A DNA stretch of 64,000 nucleotides, taken from Salipiger sp. CCB-MM3. GTDB taxonomy: Bacteria; Pseudomonadota; Alphaproteobacteria; Rhodobacterales; Rhodobacteraceae. The notes under the pieces are model-generated. The model had not been told where the DNA came from and did not search any database. It saw nothing but the letters and a program-made list of their open reading frames with translations. The position numbers and the translations under genes are program-made. The stretch is taken from the NCBI RefSeq assembly GCF_001687105.1, contig NZ_CP014595.1, positions 806,001 through 870,000 on the forward strand. The letters are read 5' to 3'. Positions 27,501-37,336 of the stretch are shown piece by piece (position 1 is the stretch's first letter; each line of letters opens with the position of its first letter).

Positions 27501-29394
27501 TGGCACCTACCAACTCGACTTCACCGCCTCCGGCCCCGGCGAGACCACGGCGCAGGGCCGTGTCACCGCCGAGAAACTGGATGACGGCAGCGTCGGCACG
27601 GTGGCCTTTGACGGCAACGCCTCGGTCGCCTCGCTGGCGGCCTACGCGCCGCTGGTTGGTCAGCCGCTGTCGGGCGGCGTCAGCTTCGATGGCGATGTGT
27701 CCTACAACCTGCCCGACGGCAGCCTCTCGGCGAATGGGCAGCTCAACTCCAGCAACCTGCGCCTTGGCATCCCCACCGCAGATCAGCTTGTCGGCGGCGA
27801 TGGCAGCGCGACGGTGCAAGTCACCCGCGACGCCAATGGCGTGCTGACCATCCAGCAGCTTGATGTGCAGACCGGCGAGGTCACCGCTTCGGCCTCGGGC
27901 AGCTACGGCGGCGAAGGCTCGAGCATCAGCTATGAGGTGGCGCTGCGCGACCTCGGGCTGATCGTGCCGCAGCTTCCGGGCCGCGCTACCGCGCAGGGCA
28001 CGCTTGCGGCGAACGGCGGGCAGTACCAGTTGCAGACTTCGCTCACCGCGCCCGGCGGCACGCAGGCGCAAGTCTCGGGCAGCATCGCGCAGGACTTCGG
28101 CACCGCCGATCTGGCGATCACCGGCAATGCGCCGCTGGCGCTGGCCAATCAGGTCGCCGCGCCGAACCTGCTGTCGGGCAATGCCAATATCGACATGCGG
28201 CTCAGCGGGCCGCTGGCGGTGAACTCGCTGTCGGGCAATGTCACGGTGAATGGCGCGCAGGTGATCCTGCCCGGTCCGGGGCTCGAACTGACCGGGCTGA
28301 ACCTCAACGCCAATGTCGGTGGCGGGCAGACCACGCTCACCGCCTCCACCGCGCTGGCCACCGGCGGGCGCATCGAGGTGAACGGCACCATCGGCATGAG
28401 CGGCAACTACCCGGCCGATCTGGCCATCGCGCTCAACCAACTGGTGCTGGAGGATCAGCGGCTCTATCAGGTGCAGCTTGGCGGCAACGTCAGCATCTCT
28501 GGCCCGCTGCTCACCGGGCCTACGATCGGCGGCGACATCCTCATCGACAACGCCGAGATCCGCATCCCCGAGACCGGCCTTGGCCCGAGCAGCCGTGGCT
28601 TTGTGCTGCACCACATTCAGGAACCCGCCGGATCGCGTATCACCCGCGCCCGTGCCGGGCTGCTGGACGAGGCCGATGGCGCTGACGGCGGGTCGAGCTA
28701 TTCGATCCCGCTCGATGTGGTGATCCGCGCGCCGCAGCAGATCTTCGTGCGCGGTCGTGGTCTCGACATGGAGCTTGGCGGCGCGCTCCGCGTGACCGGC
28801 ACCTCGAACGATATCATCACGCAGGGCCGGTTCGACCTGATCCGCGGCCGGTTGGACATCCTCGGCCAGCGCCTGACGCTCGACACCGCGTCCATGGCGC
28901 TGACCGGCGATTTCATCCCGACACTGGATATCGCCGCCACCTCGCAGGTGGAAAGCACCACCGTGACGGTCAGCATCACCGGGCTGGCGACCTCGCCCGA
29001 GGTCGATTTTACCTCCGACCCCTCGCGCCCCGAGGAAGAGGTTCTGGCGCTGCTGCTGTTCGGACGCGACCTGACCGAGATCTCTGGCTTCCAAGCGTTG
29101 CAGATTGCCGCGGCGATCAACACGCTGGCGGGCGGCGGCTCGGGCGCGGTGGACAACTTGCGGCAGGGCTTCGGGCTGGATGACCTTGACGTTACCACCA
29201 ATGACGAGGGCGAGGCCGGGCTGCGCTTGGGCAAATACATCTCGGACAACATCTATACCGATGTCGAGGTGGATTCCGGCGGCGACAGCGCGGTGAATCT
29301 CAACATCAAGATCACCCCGAGCCTGAAGGCCAAGGGCAGCGTCACCTCGGATGGTGACAGCACGCTCGGCATGTATTTCGAGCGCGATTACTGA
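24523..29394 (+). CDS. tamB: TamB, translocation and assembly module inner-membrane component
   Basis: The gene starts with TTG at 24523 and overlaps the tamA stop (TTGA). The 1623-residue protein has an N-terminal signal anchor (MTLLKRFSLLLLLPLILAA) and a long beta-helical body. It ends in the conserved DUF490/TamB domain (from about residue 1330 on), including DPSRPEEEVLALLLFGRDL. Residues about 630-1130 hold tandem repeats of 183 residues. TamB spans the periplasm as a lipid-transfer bridge to TamA. The length is above the E. coli protein (1259 residues), partly because of these repeats. A terminator follows. Confidence 0.93.
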   Translation: MTLLKRFSLLLLLPLILAAPPALAQEEDEDSGGFLERLIEDSLSGAGRDVSITGFRGALSSEATLERMTISDDEGVWLVLENATLNWRRTALLRGALVVNELSAERLVVERAPAAGEEAPAPEASGDFALPDLPVSVNVGELSIARVELGASLLGEEVALEVNGSAQLADGEGEADISINRLDGPQDSLKLAGSYANESGALSLDVSLEEESGGIVTTKMGLPGAPSLSLALQGDGELDDFTADLQLATDGEERLGGQITLLGSAEEGRRFTADVSGDLRPLLPEQHREFFGPEQSLQVAGLQGADGVLDLETLDLQTAMVSLTGAARIGADGWPELLQLDGEIASDDGSPVRLAMSGDVTMVDQATINLDYDASQGEAFTLDVIAEGIDRPDMSLERADIAGRGTIRRSAGNSLPGGVEAQLTFDATGLDFADASMADAAGEELKGVMQIDWQAGDPLYLRQIDFGGAGLALAGDVTFSGIGNSGNIIIEPDLQMRAEDIGRFSGLAGRELGGDANVAVKGTLEPVAGRFDVTVDGLTRDLKTGVAQADGLLAGEVELFASAVRNEAGTELRRLDLSGDGLKAVAEAKLQTGGSTGSFDISLPDLSLVEADMAGAAQLSGTLTETPDAYLLDFTGSAPGGTDLDGLLTASKLEDGTIGSIGFEGDAAAEDLAAYAPLAGRPLAGAVDLNTDVTYMLDGGAIDAVLDGTVANIETGIEQLDGLLTGSVDLDASVNYDSDRVLIRELTVDGQAVQVNAEGEVYTAALLGGTPSANAGLSNANFDIRLPDMSLIQPGITGPFAATGTLQEEANSYRLDIDANGPGGVAINGLAEAGKEADGSIGTVSFDGDVAADDLSVYAGLADRPLAGALDLTADVTYDMQSGAIDAVLDGTTRDIGTGIAQVDGLLTGTVDLDISAAYDTEKVEIRQLEVNGQAIRATAEGEVYTAALMGGTPSPDAGQSNASFDITLPDMSLIQSGVTGSANVNGQLQETDGTYQLDFTASGPGETTAQGRVTAEKLDDGSVGTVAFDGNASVASLAAYAPLVGQPLSGGVSFDGDVSYNLPDGSLSANGQLNSSNLRLGIPTADQLVGGDGSATVQVTRDANGVLTIQQLDVQTGEVTASASGSYGGEGSSISYEVALRDLGLIVPQLPGRATAQGTLAANGGQYQLQTSLTAPGGTQAQVSGSIAQDFGTADLAITGNAPLALANQVAAPNLLSGNANIDMRLSGPLAVNSLSGNVTVNGAQVILPGPGLELTGLNLNANVGGGQTTLTASTALATGGRIEVNGTIGMSGNYPADLAIALNQLVLEDQRLYQVQLGGNVSISGPLLTGPTIGGDILIDNAEIRIPETGLGPSSRGFVLHHIQEPAGSRITRARAGLLDEADGADGGSSYSIPLDVVIRAPQQIFVRGRGLDMELGGALRVTGTSNDIITQGRFDLIRGRLDILGQRLTLDTASMALTGDFIPTLDIAATSQVESTTVTVSITGLATSPEVDFTSDPSRPEEEVLALLLFGRDLTEISGFQALQIAAAINTLAGGGSGAVDNLRQGFGLDDLDVTTNDEGEAGLRLGKYISDNIYTDVEVDSGGDSAVNLNIKITPSLKAKGSVTSDGDSTLGMYFERDY
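26410..27900. repeat. Tandem 549-bp coding repeats in tamB
   Basis: Anchor codons recur at 26410, 26959 and 27508, an exact 549-bp period (183 codons). Matching blocks include GEVYTAALLGGTPS / GEVYTAALMGGTPS, AIDAVLDGT in both full units, and LPDMSLIQ in both. The DNA string GCCGAGGGCGAGGTCTATAC is identical at 26791 and 27340. A shorter, diverged unit (about 513 bp) lies upstream and a degenerate one downstream. Confidence 0.85.
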
Positions 29395-29421
29395 GCCGCG
29401 TCGAAAAAAAGCACCAAAAGC

Positions 29422-29450
29422 AAAGGGGCGCCCGCAAGGACGCCCCTTTT
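29422..29450. terminator. Terminator between tamB and the panE-like gene
   Basis: The sequence AAAGGGGCG...CGCCCCTTTT forms a 9-10 bp stem with a short loop. A-rich and T-rich flanks allow termination in both directions between the convergent genes. Confidence 0.88.
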
Positions 29451-29481
29451 CGTTTCCAGACCGCATCGGGTTACGGGTGGT

Positions 29482-30453
29482 CTAAAGCGCCAGAGCCGCC
29501 TTCACGTCATCCAGCGTCACTGCACCCGGTGCGGCGCCCTCGCGCACCAGCCGCGCCGCCAGCGCATTGAACCAGTCGTTGCCCGGTGTCGGCACGCCGT
29601 GCAAACGACCCAAAAGAGAGACCTGCCCATTGAGGTAGTCGGTCTCGACCGAGCCCGCGCCGCGCGCGAGGCTCTGCGCGGTGGAACTGCCGACGCGGGT
29701 GACGCCCGGAACATCGACGATCTTTAGCTGCGCATCGCGCGCCTCATCGCCCTTGGCCGGGTCCGCCCAAGCGATCCCCGCCGCGGCAAAGACCGCCTCG
29801 GCTTCGGCCTTCAGCGCCGCGTTGATGGCAGCGGCGTCGGCCTCCTGTCCAAGCGCGGCGCCGACGATGTTGCTAAGGTTCATCAGCAGCTTGCCGTATT
29901 TGAACGTCATCACCCCATCGCGCACCGCCGAGGGAAAGCCAGCTGCCTCCAGCCGTGCCACCAGCGCCGCATCCGCATCATCCGAGCCCGAGGGATAGCG
30001 CCCCACATCGAAGGATCCGCAGACCGGCGCGCCGTAGCAGACCACTTCGCCGGGCTGCACGAAATCGGCAGGCAGCATCACGGTGACGCCATGCACATTG
30101 GGGAAGTAGCGCAGCGCCAGCCGCTCGTTCTCGACCCCGTTCTGGAAGCAGAAGATGTGCTGTCCCTGCGCCCCGGCCTCGCGCAGTTGCGCCAGCGCAG
30201 CCTCAGTGTGCTGGGTCTTCACGCACAGGATGATCACGTCATCCTCGCGCAGCCCCGCCTCCTGCGGCGTCGCCACACAGGGGAAATTGGCGTGACGCGG
30301 CCCTTCGGGCGTGCGCAGCGTCAGCCCGCCCGCCTTGATCGCCGCCAGTTGCGCGCCGCGCGCGATGCCGATCACATCCTCTCCGGCTTCGATCAGCGCG
30401 ACGGCGAGCGTGCCGCCCACCGCGCCGACCCCAAGAATGACGAAGCGGCTCAT
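29482..30453 (-). CDS. 2-dehydropantoate 2-reductase family protein
   Basis: The 323-residue protein starts with a Rossmann GxGxxG loop ([20 protein letters not shown], Gly8-Gly10-Gly13) and has the ApbA/PanE C-terminal helical domain with the conserved Lys in [12 protein letters not shown]. The family reduces 2-dehydropantoate to pantoate with NADPH, but many paralogues act on other 2-oxo acids. Its ATG overlaps the ureG stop, so it is translated with the urease accessory genes. That context does not explain its role. I leave out the symbol panE because the pathway is uncertain. Confidence 0.8.
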   Translation of the reverse strand: MSRFVILGVGAVGGTLAVALIEAGEDVIGIARGAQLAAIKAGGLTLRTPEGPRHANFPCVATPQEAGLREDDVIILCVKTQHTEAALAQLREAGAQGQHIFCFQNGVENERLALRYFPNVHGVTVMLPADFVQPGEVVCYGAPVCGSFDVGRYPSGSDDADAALVARLEAAGFPSAVRDGVMTFKYGKLLMNLSNIVGAALGQEADAAAINAALKAEAEAVFAAAGIAWADPAKGDEARDAQLKIVDVPGVTRVGSSTAQSLARGAGSVETDYLNGQVSLLGRLHGVPTPGNDWFNALAARLVREGAAPGAVTLDDVKAALAL

Positions 30454-31082
30454 TCCACCGCCTCGGCCAGCGGCAGCCCCCCGATCTGCGCCAGCAGCGT
30501 GACGATCTCATCGACGCCCTTGCCGTGCTTGACCTGCGCAAAGACGAAGGGCTTGCCCGCGCGCATCCGCGTGGCATCGCGCTCCATCACCTCGAGCGAG
30601 GCACCCACATAGGGCGCGAGGTCGGTCTTGTTGATGACGAGAATGTCGGACTTGGTGATGGCCGGGCCGCCCTTGCGCGGGATTTCCTCGCCCGCAGCGG
30701 TGTCGATCACATAGATGGTCACATCGGCCAGTTCCGGCGAGAAGGTCGCCGAGAGATTGTCACCGCCGCTTTCGATCAGGATCAGGTCGAGGTCGGGGAA
30801 GGTCTCGTTCAGCTCGGCGATGGCGGCAAGGTTGATCGAGGCATCCTCGCGGATCGCCGTGTGCGGGCAGCCGCCGGTTTCGACCCCCTTGATCCGGTCG
30901 AGCGGCAGGATCTGCTGGCGCATCAGCTCTTCGGCGTCTTCGCGGGTGTAGATGTCATTGGTCACCACGGCCATCGACAGCCGGTCGCGCAGCGCGCGGG
31001 CAAGGGCTGCGGTGAGGCTGGTCTTGCCGGCGCCCACGGGGCCGCCGAGACCGACGCGAAGGGGTCCGTTGGGGGAAGTCAT
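30450..31082 (-). CDS. ureG: Urease accessory GTPase UreG
   Basis: The start at 31082 ([20 protein letters not shown]) gives 210 residues. The P-loop is GPVGAGKT with Lys20 and Thr21. The nickel-binding Cys-Pro-His motif is seen in [11 protein letters not shown]. UreG hydrolyses GTP to deliver nickel to the urease active site with UreE, UreF and UreD. An in-frame upstream extension lacks family similarity. It is 22 nt downstream of ureF and overlaps the next gene. Confidence 0.96.
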   Translation of the reverse strand: MTSPNGPLRVGLGGPVGAGKTSLTAALARALRDRLSMAVVTNDIYTREDAEELMRQQILPLDRIKGVETGGCPHTAIREDASINLAAIAELNETFPDLDLILIESGGDNLSATFSPELADVTIYVIDTAAGEEIPRKGGPAITKSDILVINKTDLAPYVGASLEVMERDATRMRAGKPFVFAQVKHGKGVDEIVTLLAQIGGLPLAEAVE

Positions 31083-31104
31083 GTCGTCTCCGTCACAATT
31101 GGTG

Positions 31105-31740
31105 TCACGATCTGAAGATACGGGAGTAGAGCGCCTCATGGCGCTGGCTGGCAATGTCCGAGACCGGGGAGAAGCCGCCGATCTCGTCGAGCGAGGCGGT
31201 CACCGCCTGCGCCGCCAATGCCTCGCAGAGCGGCGAGAGCGCGCGCACGACGCCCTGCCCCTCGGTCTGGCCAAGCGGGATCAGGCGGATGCCGGCGGCG
31301 GCAAGGTTCGAAGCGAAGGCCTGCAGGTAAAGCTGCGCGGCGGGCAGCAGCGGCAGGTCCAGCGCGCGCACCGCCTGCCCCACGGCGACCGGATAGGGCG
31401 CGGGCAGGATGTCCACCTGCCACAGATCGCGCACCGTGCTGGCAAAGGCCTCGCCCTGTTTCACCGTCTCGAGCCTCCGCTCGGCCGACGGCGAGAGCGC
31501 GGTGGCAAACTCGGCCAGTTCCGCCGCGTCGCCGCCCTGCGCCACCTGCGCGAGCAGCACCGCATCGCTCCAGCCCGCGCCGTGGCGCAGCACCGCCTCG
31601 AGCCAGCCCTGAAGCTGCGCGGCACTGGTGATGCGCCCCTCCTGCACCAAGGTCTCGAGCCCGTGCGAATAGGCAAAAGCCCCCACCGGGAAGGAGGGCG
31701 AGAACAGCTGGTGCAGCGTCAGCAGCGGATCAGTGGTCAT
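31105..31740 (-). CDS. ureF: Urease accessory protein UreF
   Basis: From the ATG at 31740 ([20 protein letters not shown]) the protein has 211 residues, a normal UreF length. The family motif [12 protein letters not shown] is clear near the N-terminus. UreF acts in the UreD-UreF-UreG complex that activates apo-urease. The start lies 11 nt inside the end of ureE, so the last ureE codons and the ureF start overlap in different frames. Confidence 0.94.
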   Translation of the reverse strand: MTTDPLLTLHQLFSPSFPVGAFAYSHGLETLVQEGRITSAAQLQGWLEAVLRHGAGWSDAVLLAQVAQGGDAAELAEFATALSPSAERRLETVKQGEAFASTVRDLWQVDILPAPYPVAVGQAVRALDLPLLPAAQLYLQAFASNLAAAGIRLIPLGQTEGQGVVRALSPLCEALAAQAVTASLDEIGGFSPVSDIASQRHEALYSRIFRS

Positions 31741-32371
31741 GCGTGTGCGCGGAACCGTGAGAGTGGGACTGCTCGTGGGAGTGATCATGAGAATGATCAT
31801 GCCCGTGGCTGTGCGCATGCGAATGGCTGTGAGAATGGCTATGAGAGTGGCTGTGCGAATGCCCCTCGGGGCCATGCGCGTGGGAATGGTCGTGGCCATG
31901 GGTGCGCCCATGCCCATAGGCGCCGCCCTCGGGGGTGAACGGTTCGAGCACCTCCTCCACCGTGGCACCGATATGGGCCAGCATGTCGCGGATCACGTGG
32001 TCGCGCTGGATCAGCAGCCGCGCCGCTTCGATCTGGCAAGGCGTGTGACGGTTGCCGATGTGCCATGCGAGGCGCGGCAGGTCGGCGCCGCTCACCGCCA
32101 GAAGCGGCTCTGCCGCCGCCGCGACGCGCACCGCCCGCCCATCGGTCAGCACGAAGGCGTCGCCCTCGTCGAGGCTTTCGGTATGCGCCAGATCCACAAG
32201 GAAGCTTTCTCCCTGATCGCTCTTCAGCACCTTGCGGCGCAGGAAGCGGTCTTCGTAGCTGAGCGTGACGCTCAGCGGTGCATCGGGATGCGCCTCGGAC
32301 GCGGCGCCCTTCCGGGCGATCTCGTGGGACACGGGCAGTGCAGACGCGGGGGCGGGCGCGGGGGAGGTCAT
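31730..32371 (-). CDS. ureE: Urease accessory nickel chaperone UreE with long His tail
   Basis: The ATG at 32371 gives 213 residues. The body has the UreE pattern LAWHIGNRHTPCQIEAARLL, including the conserved nickel-binding His, and the RDHVIRDML segment. The last 60 or so residues contain about 25 histidines in Ser-His and Asp-His repeats. His-rich tails are known in UreE of several bacteria and store or bind Ni2+. Here the tail is encoded by degenerate hexanucleotide repeats. The gene is separated from ureC by a DUF1127 gene. Confidence 0.95.
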   Translation of the reverse strand: MTSPAPAPASALPVSHEIARKGAASEAHPDAPLSVTLSYEDRFLRRKVLKSDQGESFLVDLAHTESLDEGDAFVLTDGRAVRVAAAAEPLLAVSGADLPRLAWHIGNRHTPCQIEAARLLIQRDHVIRDMLAHIGATVEEVLEPFTPEGGAYGHGRTHGHDHSHAHGPEGHSHSHSHSHSHSHSHAHSHGHDHSHDHSHEQSHSHGSAHTHDH

Positions 32372-32509
32372 GGGAAGGCTCCGTCGGTCTTCAGGATTGC
32401 GCCAGCAACCTCGTCCCAACCGCCGGAAAAGGCAAGGCCACGCGCCGGGTTCTCCGGGGCGTGGCCTTGAGATGCCGAGTTCTGCAGCGCCCGAGAGGCG
32501 CCGAGACAC

Positions 32510-32728
32510 TCAGAGATAGAAGACGTCTTGGAAGACGTGGCGCACGATGTCTTCGCGGCGGATGCCACGCTCGGCCAGCTGCTCGTCCGACAGACGCTGC
32601 AGGGCTTCGATTTTGCGCAGGCGCGGGTTCGATTCACCGATCGAGACAAGGCCGTTGCCGATGGCTGCGAAGAAACGCGAAAAGAACGGTGCTTGTTCGT
32701 TGCGTGCGGTTGCAGTCAGAAATGCCAT
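32510..32728 (-). CDS. DUF1127 small protein
   Basis: The start at 32728 (MAFLTATARNEQAPFFSRFF) gives 72 residues. The C-terminal part, ALQRLSDEQLAERGIRREDI, matches DUF1127, a short domain common in alphaproteobacteria; some members affect phosphate metabolism or bind RNA. A long AT-richer leader (32729-33168) precedes it, so it is probably expressed from its own promoter rather than from the urease operon. A GGAAACC stretch is its only weak ribosome-binding sequence. Confidence 0.82.
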   Translation of the reverse strand: MAFLTATARNEQAPFFSRFFAAIGNGLVSIGESNPRLRKIEALQRLSDEQLAERGIRREDIVRHVFQDVFYL

Positions 32729-33168
32729 TTGGAAACCTATCCTAGCTTCAGTGTTGGTTTCCTCCCTTGCCATCCAATTTAGGGCACCCCCCGCAGAACA
32801 ACAAATGCTGCAACTGCATAACCGGCCTTCAAGCCATGCAGAGATCACAGATATTTTTGTTGCCGAGATCGCCCGCGAGACGAAGCAAAATAATTAGGCG
32901 CCCAAATGAGCGACAGTTTGCGAACGAAGCGTGGTTAAAATCCTTTAAGACACGGCATTTAGCTTTGGGCTGCCATGCGCGGGGGGAAAGGCTGCCCAGA
33001 ATCTTGGCGATTTGCAAAGATGGGGATTTCGGCGCTGTCATGCGCGCGGCGCAGCCCTTGCGCGGCGGTCATGGCGTGAGTCTGCAGTCCTGATACGCCA
33101 AGCGCCGGCCCCATGGAAGGGACCGGCGCCAGCAAGTTTGGACCCGCCGCAGGACCGGCGGGATGCTC
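32729..33168. other. Intergenic region between ureC and the DUF1127 gene
   Basis: This 440-nt gap has no coding frame I can support. Its ureC-proximal end holds two GC-rich hairpins (33102-33130 and 33143-33162). The rest, up to about 32950, is AT-richer than its surroundings and probably contains the DUF1127 promoter. A TTAA-N6-TTAA pair lies at 32935-32948. Confidence 0.6.
33143..33162 (-). terminator. Possible terminator after ureC
   Basis: The inverted repeat CCCGCCG / CGGCGGG lies 7 nt after the ureC stop. A second hairpin, GCGCCGGCCCC / GGGACCGGCGC, follows at 33102-33130. Neither has a T run on the minus strand, so Rho-independent termination is uncertain. They may instead protect the mRNA 3' end. 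Confidence 0.45.
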
Positions 33169-34917
<1,749 letters not shown>

Positions 34918-34936
34918 GTGGGTCTTCCTCGGATGG

Positions 34937-35374
34937 TCAGTTCGACAGCAGCGTGCGCAGGTCTTCGCTGCGACGCCGGGTAAGTTTGGTCAGGCAGGAC
35001 ACCTGCGCGATGGGTTGCAGCGAGCCGCCCTCGTAAAGCGCGCCTTCGGCTTCGCAGGCGGCGTCGCGGAACGGGATCCACGCGCGCTGTGCGTCGCGGA
35101 CCTTGGCCATGAAGGCTGTGTCCCGCGCGTCCTTCAGCTGCGCATAGACGCGGTTCAGTTCGAGATCCGCCGCTTCATATTCGCCGCGGACGCAATCGCC
35201 CATTTCGATGGTGGTCTTCGCCTCGTTGCAGGCGGCAGATGCGGCGCCCGCCATGCCAAAGAGCAGCAGCGCCAGCGCGGCGGCCCTGCTTGCGGCGGGC
35301 CGAAATATTCCAGTTCGGTAATTTTTCTTGGTGCGGCAGCCTGCCGCAGGTAACGTACCCGTGAACTTAGTCAT
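34937..35374 (-). CDS. LprI-like (DUF1311) exported protein
   Basis: The 145-residue product has a late signal peptide ([21 protein letters not shown]) and a mature DUF1311/LprI domain with four cysteines, in the usual order ([13 protein letters not shown], then [10 protein letters not shown] and [11 protein letters not shown]). The start at 35374 is supported by GGAGG 11 nt upstream. LprI of Mycobacterium inhibits lysozyme, but the family is broad. It lies 19 nt before ureC and is probably co-transcribed with it. Confidence 0.8.
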   Translation of the reverse strand: MTKFTGTLPAAGCRTKKNYRTGIFRPAASRAAALALLLFGMAGAASAACNEAKTTIEMGDCVRGEYEAADLELNRVYAQLKDARDTAFMAKVRDAQRAWIPFRDAACEAEGALYEGGSLQPIAQVSCLTKLTRRRSEDLRTLLSN

Positions 35375-35417
35375 GGCCAGTCCCTCCTCCCAGCGATTTC
35401 ACAGCAAGGAGCTCACG

Positions 35418-36263
35418 ATGCGTAACAAGTTCTTTTCCACCCTGTCTTGCACGGTGCTCGTTTGCGGCGGCGCCCTTGCCGACGAAAGCGAGATCGCGCG
35501 CGGCGAATATCTCGTCCGCGGCCCCGCCGGATGCGGCAACTGCCATACGCCCTTTGGCGAGGCGGGCTTTGACATGAGCATGGAACTGGCCGGGCGGCTG
35601 GTCGAGGACAATCCGATGTTCACCGCTTATGCGCCCAACATCACGCCCGCCGGGCGCATAGCCGATTGGAGCGACGCCGAGCTTGCCCGCGCGATCCGCG
35701 AAGGGATCCGCCCGGACGGCTCGGTGATCGGCCCGCCGATGCCCTTTGCCATGTATCGCGATCTGGGGGATGCGGATCTCTCCGCGATCGTCGCCTTCCT
35801 GCGCACGCTCGATCCGGTCGAGAACGAGGTTCCGGCTTCGGTCTACAACATTCCCCTGCCCCCGGCCTATGGGCCGCCGGTCGAAAGCGTCACCGCGCCC
35901 GCGCGCGGCGTCACGGTGGAGTACGGCGAATACCTCGCGCGGGCGGTCAGCCATTGCATGGAGTGTCACTCGCCGATGGGCGAGACCGGCCCGATGCTGG
36001 ACGGCGACCATCTCGGCAAGGGCGGATTCGAATTCCACGGACCGTGGGGCAGTGTCACCGCGCCCAATCTGACCAGTTCCGAGGACGGGCTGGCGGGATA
36101 CAGCGACGACGAACTGAAGGCCATGATCACCGAGGGCAAGCGGCCCGACGGCGCACCGATGCTGCCGCCCATGCCCTATGGCTATCTGGCGCGGATGACG
36201 GCTGAGGACCTCGACGCGGTGATCCTCTACCTGCGCAGCCTGCCGCCGCTGCCCGACGCCTGA
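35418..36263 (+). CDS. Diheme c-type cytochrome
   Basis: The ATG at 35418 (AAGGAG upstream) gives 281 residues with a signal peptide ending near GGALADE. Two heme sites are present, CGNCH (about residues 45-49) and CMECH (about 180-184), each heading one cytochrome c domain. The arrangement resembles the cytochrome subunits of alcohol/aldehyde or gluconate dehydrogenases. It is encoded opposite to the urease genes and divergent from the LprI-like gene with only 43 nt between start codons. Its dehydrogenase partner is not in the window. Confidence 0.88.
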   Translation: MRNKFFSTLSCTVLVCGGALADESEIARGEYLVRGPAGCGNCHTPFGEAGFDMSMELAGRLVEDNPMFTAYAPNITPAGRIADWSDAELARAIREGIRPDGSVIGPPMPFAMYRDLGDADLSAIVAFLRTLDPVENEVPASVYNIPLPPAYGPPVESVTAPARGVTVEYGEYLARAVSHCMECHSPMGETGPMLDGDHLGKGGFEFHGPWGSVTAPNLTSSEDGLAGYSDDELKAMITEGKRPDGAPMLPPMPYGYLARMTAEDLDAVILYLRSLPPLPDA

Positions 36264-36360
36264 GCGGGCGCTTTGGCAACGGTGCGGCGCGGCAACTGCC
36301 GAGCGCCGACCAAAGGGCCGCGCGAGGATATGACGACGGGCGATCAAGCGAGATCCCGGC

Positions 36361-36603
36361 TCACAGCTGCGCCCGCGCGGGCGCAGGTTTCGCAGGCGTC
36401 GTGGGTTTCACCAGCGACAGGCGCACTGGACCGCAGATGCCCATGGCGGCAGGTGCGGCGGGCCGGGCCATGGGCGCAAACGCTGCGCCCTGCTGGCGTG
36501 AGAAAGCAGCGAGGCTCTGCGCCATCTGCAGTTGCAGGGCGTAGAACTGCGCGGCATTGCGCATGGTGATCGCGGCCCAGTCCATCGGTGTCATGAAAAA
36601 CAT
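36361..36603 (-). CDS. Small phasin-like protein 1
   Basis: The start at 36603 has a good AGGGGAG ribosome site and gives 80 residues. The N-terminal half (MTPMDWAAITMRNAAQFYAL) is an amphipathic, Met/Ala-rich helix, and the C-terminus is Ala/Pro-rich (KPTTPAKPAPARAQ). It loosely resembles phasins or the short Rhodobacteraceae proteins often mislabelled antifreeze proteins. No function can be given. It is convergent with the diheme cytochrome gene and lies 63 nt after the next small gene. Confidence 0.55.
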   Translation of the reverse strand: MFFMTPMDWAAITMRNAAQFYALQLQMAQSLAAFSRQQGAAFAPMARPAAPAAMGICGPVRLSLVKPTTPAKPAPARAQL

Positions 36604-36666
36604 CGTCTCGCTCCCCTTACACAAAATCCCTGAACGTAGGGCCCGGCGCGCCTGTCGCGCCGCGCC

Positions 36667-37002
36667 TCACCAGCCCGAGCGCTGGCCCGGGCGGAACTGC
36701 GGCCCGCGGCGGCTCAGCCGTTTGCGGTTGCTGCGCGCCTTGCGCTCGAGCGGCGCGGAAAAGGCGGTGATCACCGTGCCCGCGGGAGCCCCCATCATCA
36801 TCGCCTGACTGGCGCGCATCCATCCTTGGACAAAGGCCGGGCCTTTCTCTGCGGTCATGCGATACGCCTCGGTCGAGGGCACCGACCACATGCCGGCAAA
36901 GCCCAGCATCCTAAGGGCGATCACGCTCTGCGCCTCGGCGCTGAGCATCCCCAGTCGCATCATGCTTCCCGTTAGTGCCCCGAATGCCTCGAACATGGCC
37001 AT
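36667..37002 (-). CDS. Small phasin-like protein 2
   Basis: The 111-residue product (MAMFEAFGALTGSMMRLGML) begins with a Met/Ala-rich helical region without a clear signal sequence. It ends in a strongly basic tail (ERKARSNRKRLSRRGPQ). The basic tail could bind DNA or an anionic surface. It follows ureB by 28 nt on the same strand and is related in style to the next small gene, so the two may be an old duplication. Family assignment is weak. Confidence 0.55.
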   Translation of the reverse strand: MAMFEAFGALTGSMMRLGMLSAEAQSVIALRMLGFAGMWSVPSTEAYRMTAEKGPAFVQGWMRASQAMMMGAPAGTVITAFSAPLERKARSNRKRLSRRGPQFRPGQRSGW

Positions 37003-37030
37003 CGCCCCTATGCTGAAAGATAAGCGCCGT

Positions 37031-37336
37031 TCAGAGCGCCCCCATGACGTGCTGGTTGAAACCGTAGATCTTGCGCGCGCCCGAGATCGGGATCAGCTGC
37101 ACCTCGCGGCGCTGGCCGGGCTCGAAGCGCACGGCCGTGCCCGCCGCGATATCAAGCCGCATGCCGCGCGCGGCGGCGCGGTCGAAATCGAGCGCGGGGT
37201 TGGTCTCGGCGAAATGATAATGCGAGCCGACCTGCACCGGGCGGTCGCCGGTATTGGCGACCATCAGCGTGATCGCCTCGCGCCCTTCGTTGAGCGTCAG
37301 CTCGCCCTCTGCCGGAAAGAGCTCGCCGGGGATCAT
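37031..37336 (-). CDS. ureB: Urease subunit beta
   Basis: The 101-residue protein ([20 protein letters not shown]) is a complete UreB with the conserved [18 protein letters not shown] segment. UreB packs between the alpha and gamma subunits in the urease trimer. Its ATG overlaps the stop of the 55-aa gene upstream as ATGA. Two phasin-like genes, the antisense cytochrome and the LprI-like gene separate it from ureC, which is unusual because ureB and ureC normally adjoin. Confidence 0.95.
   Translation of the reverse strand: MIPGELFPAEGELTLNEGREAITLMVANTGDRPVQVGSHYHFAETNPALDFDRAAARGMRLDIAAGTAVRFEPGQRREVQLIPISGARKIYGFNQHVMGAL

Noticed and set aside
31730-31925. CRISPR-like or satellite repeat in the ureE region
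   Set aside because: The repeats are hexanucleotides in frame and encode the His-Ser tail of UreE. There are no spacers.
32935-32948. TTAA-N6-TTAA as a CtrA binding site upstream of the DUF1127 gene
   Set aside because: The preferred CtrA spacing is seven bases, and the surrounding DNA is AT-richer, so a chance match is likely. It lies about 200 nt from the start codon.
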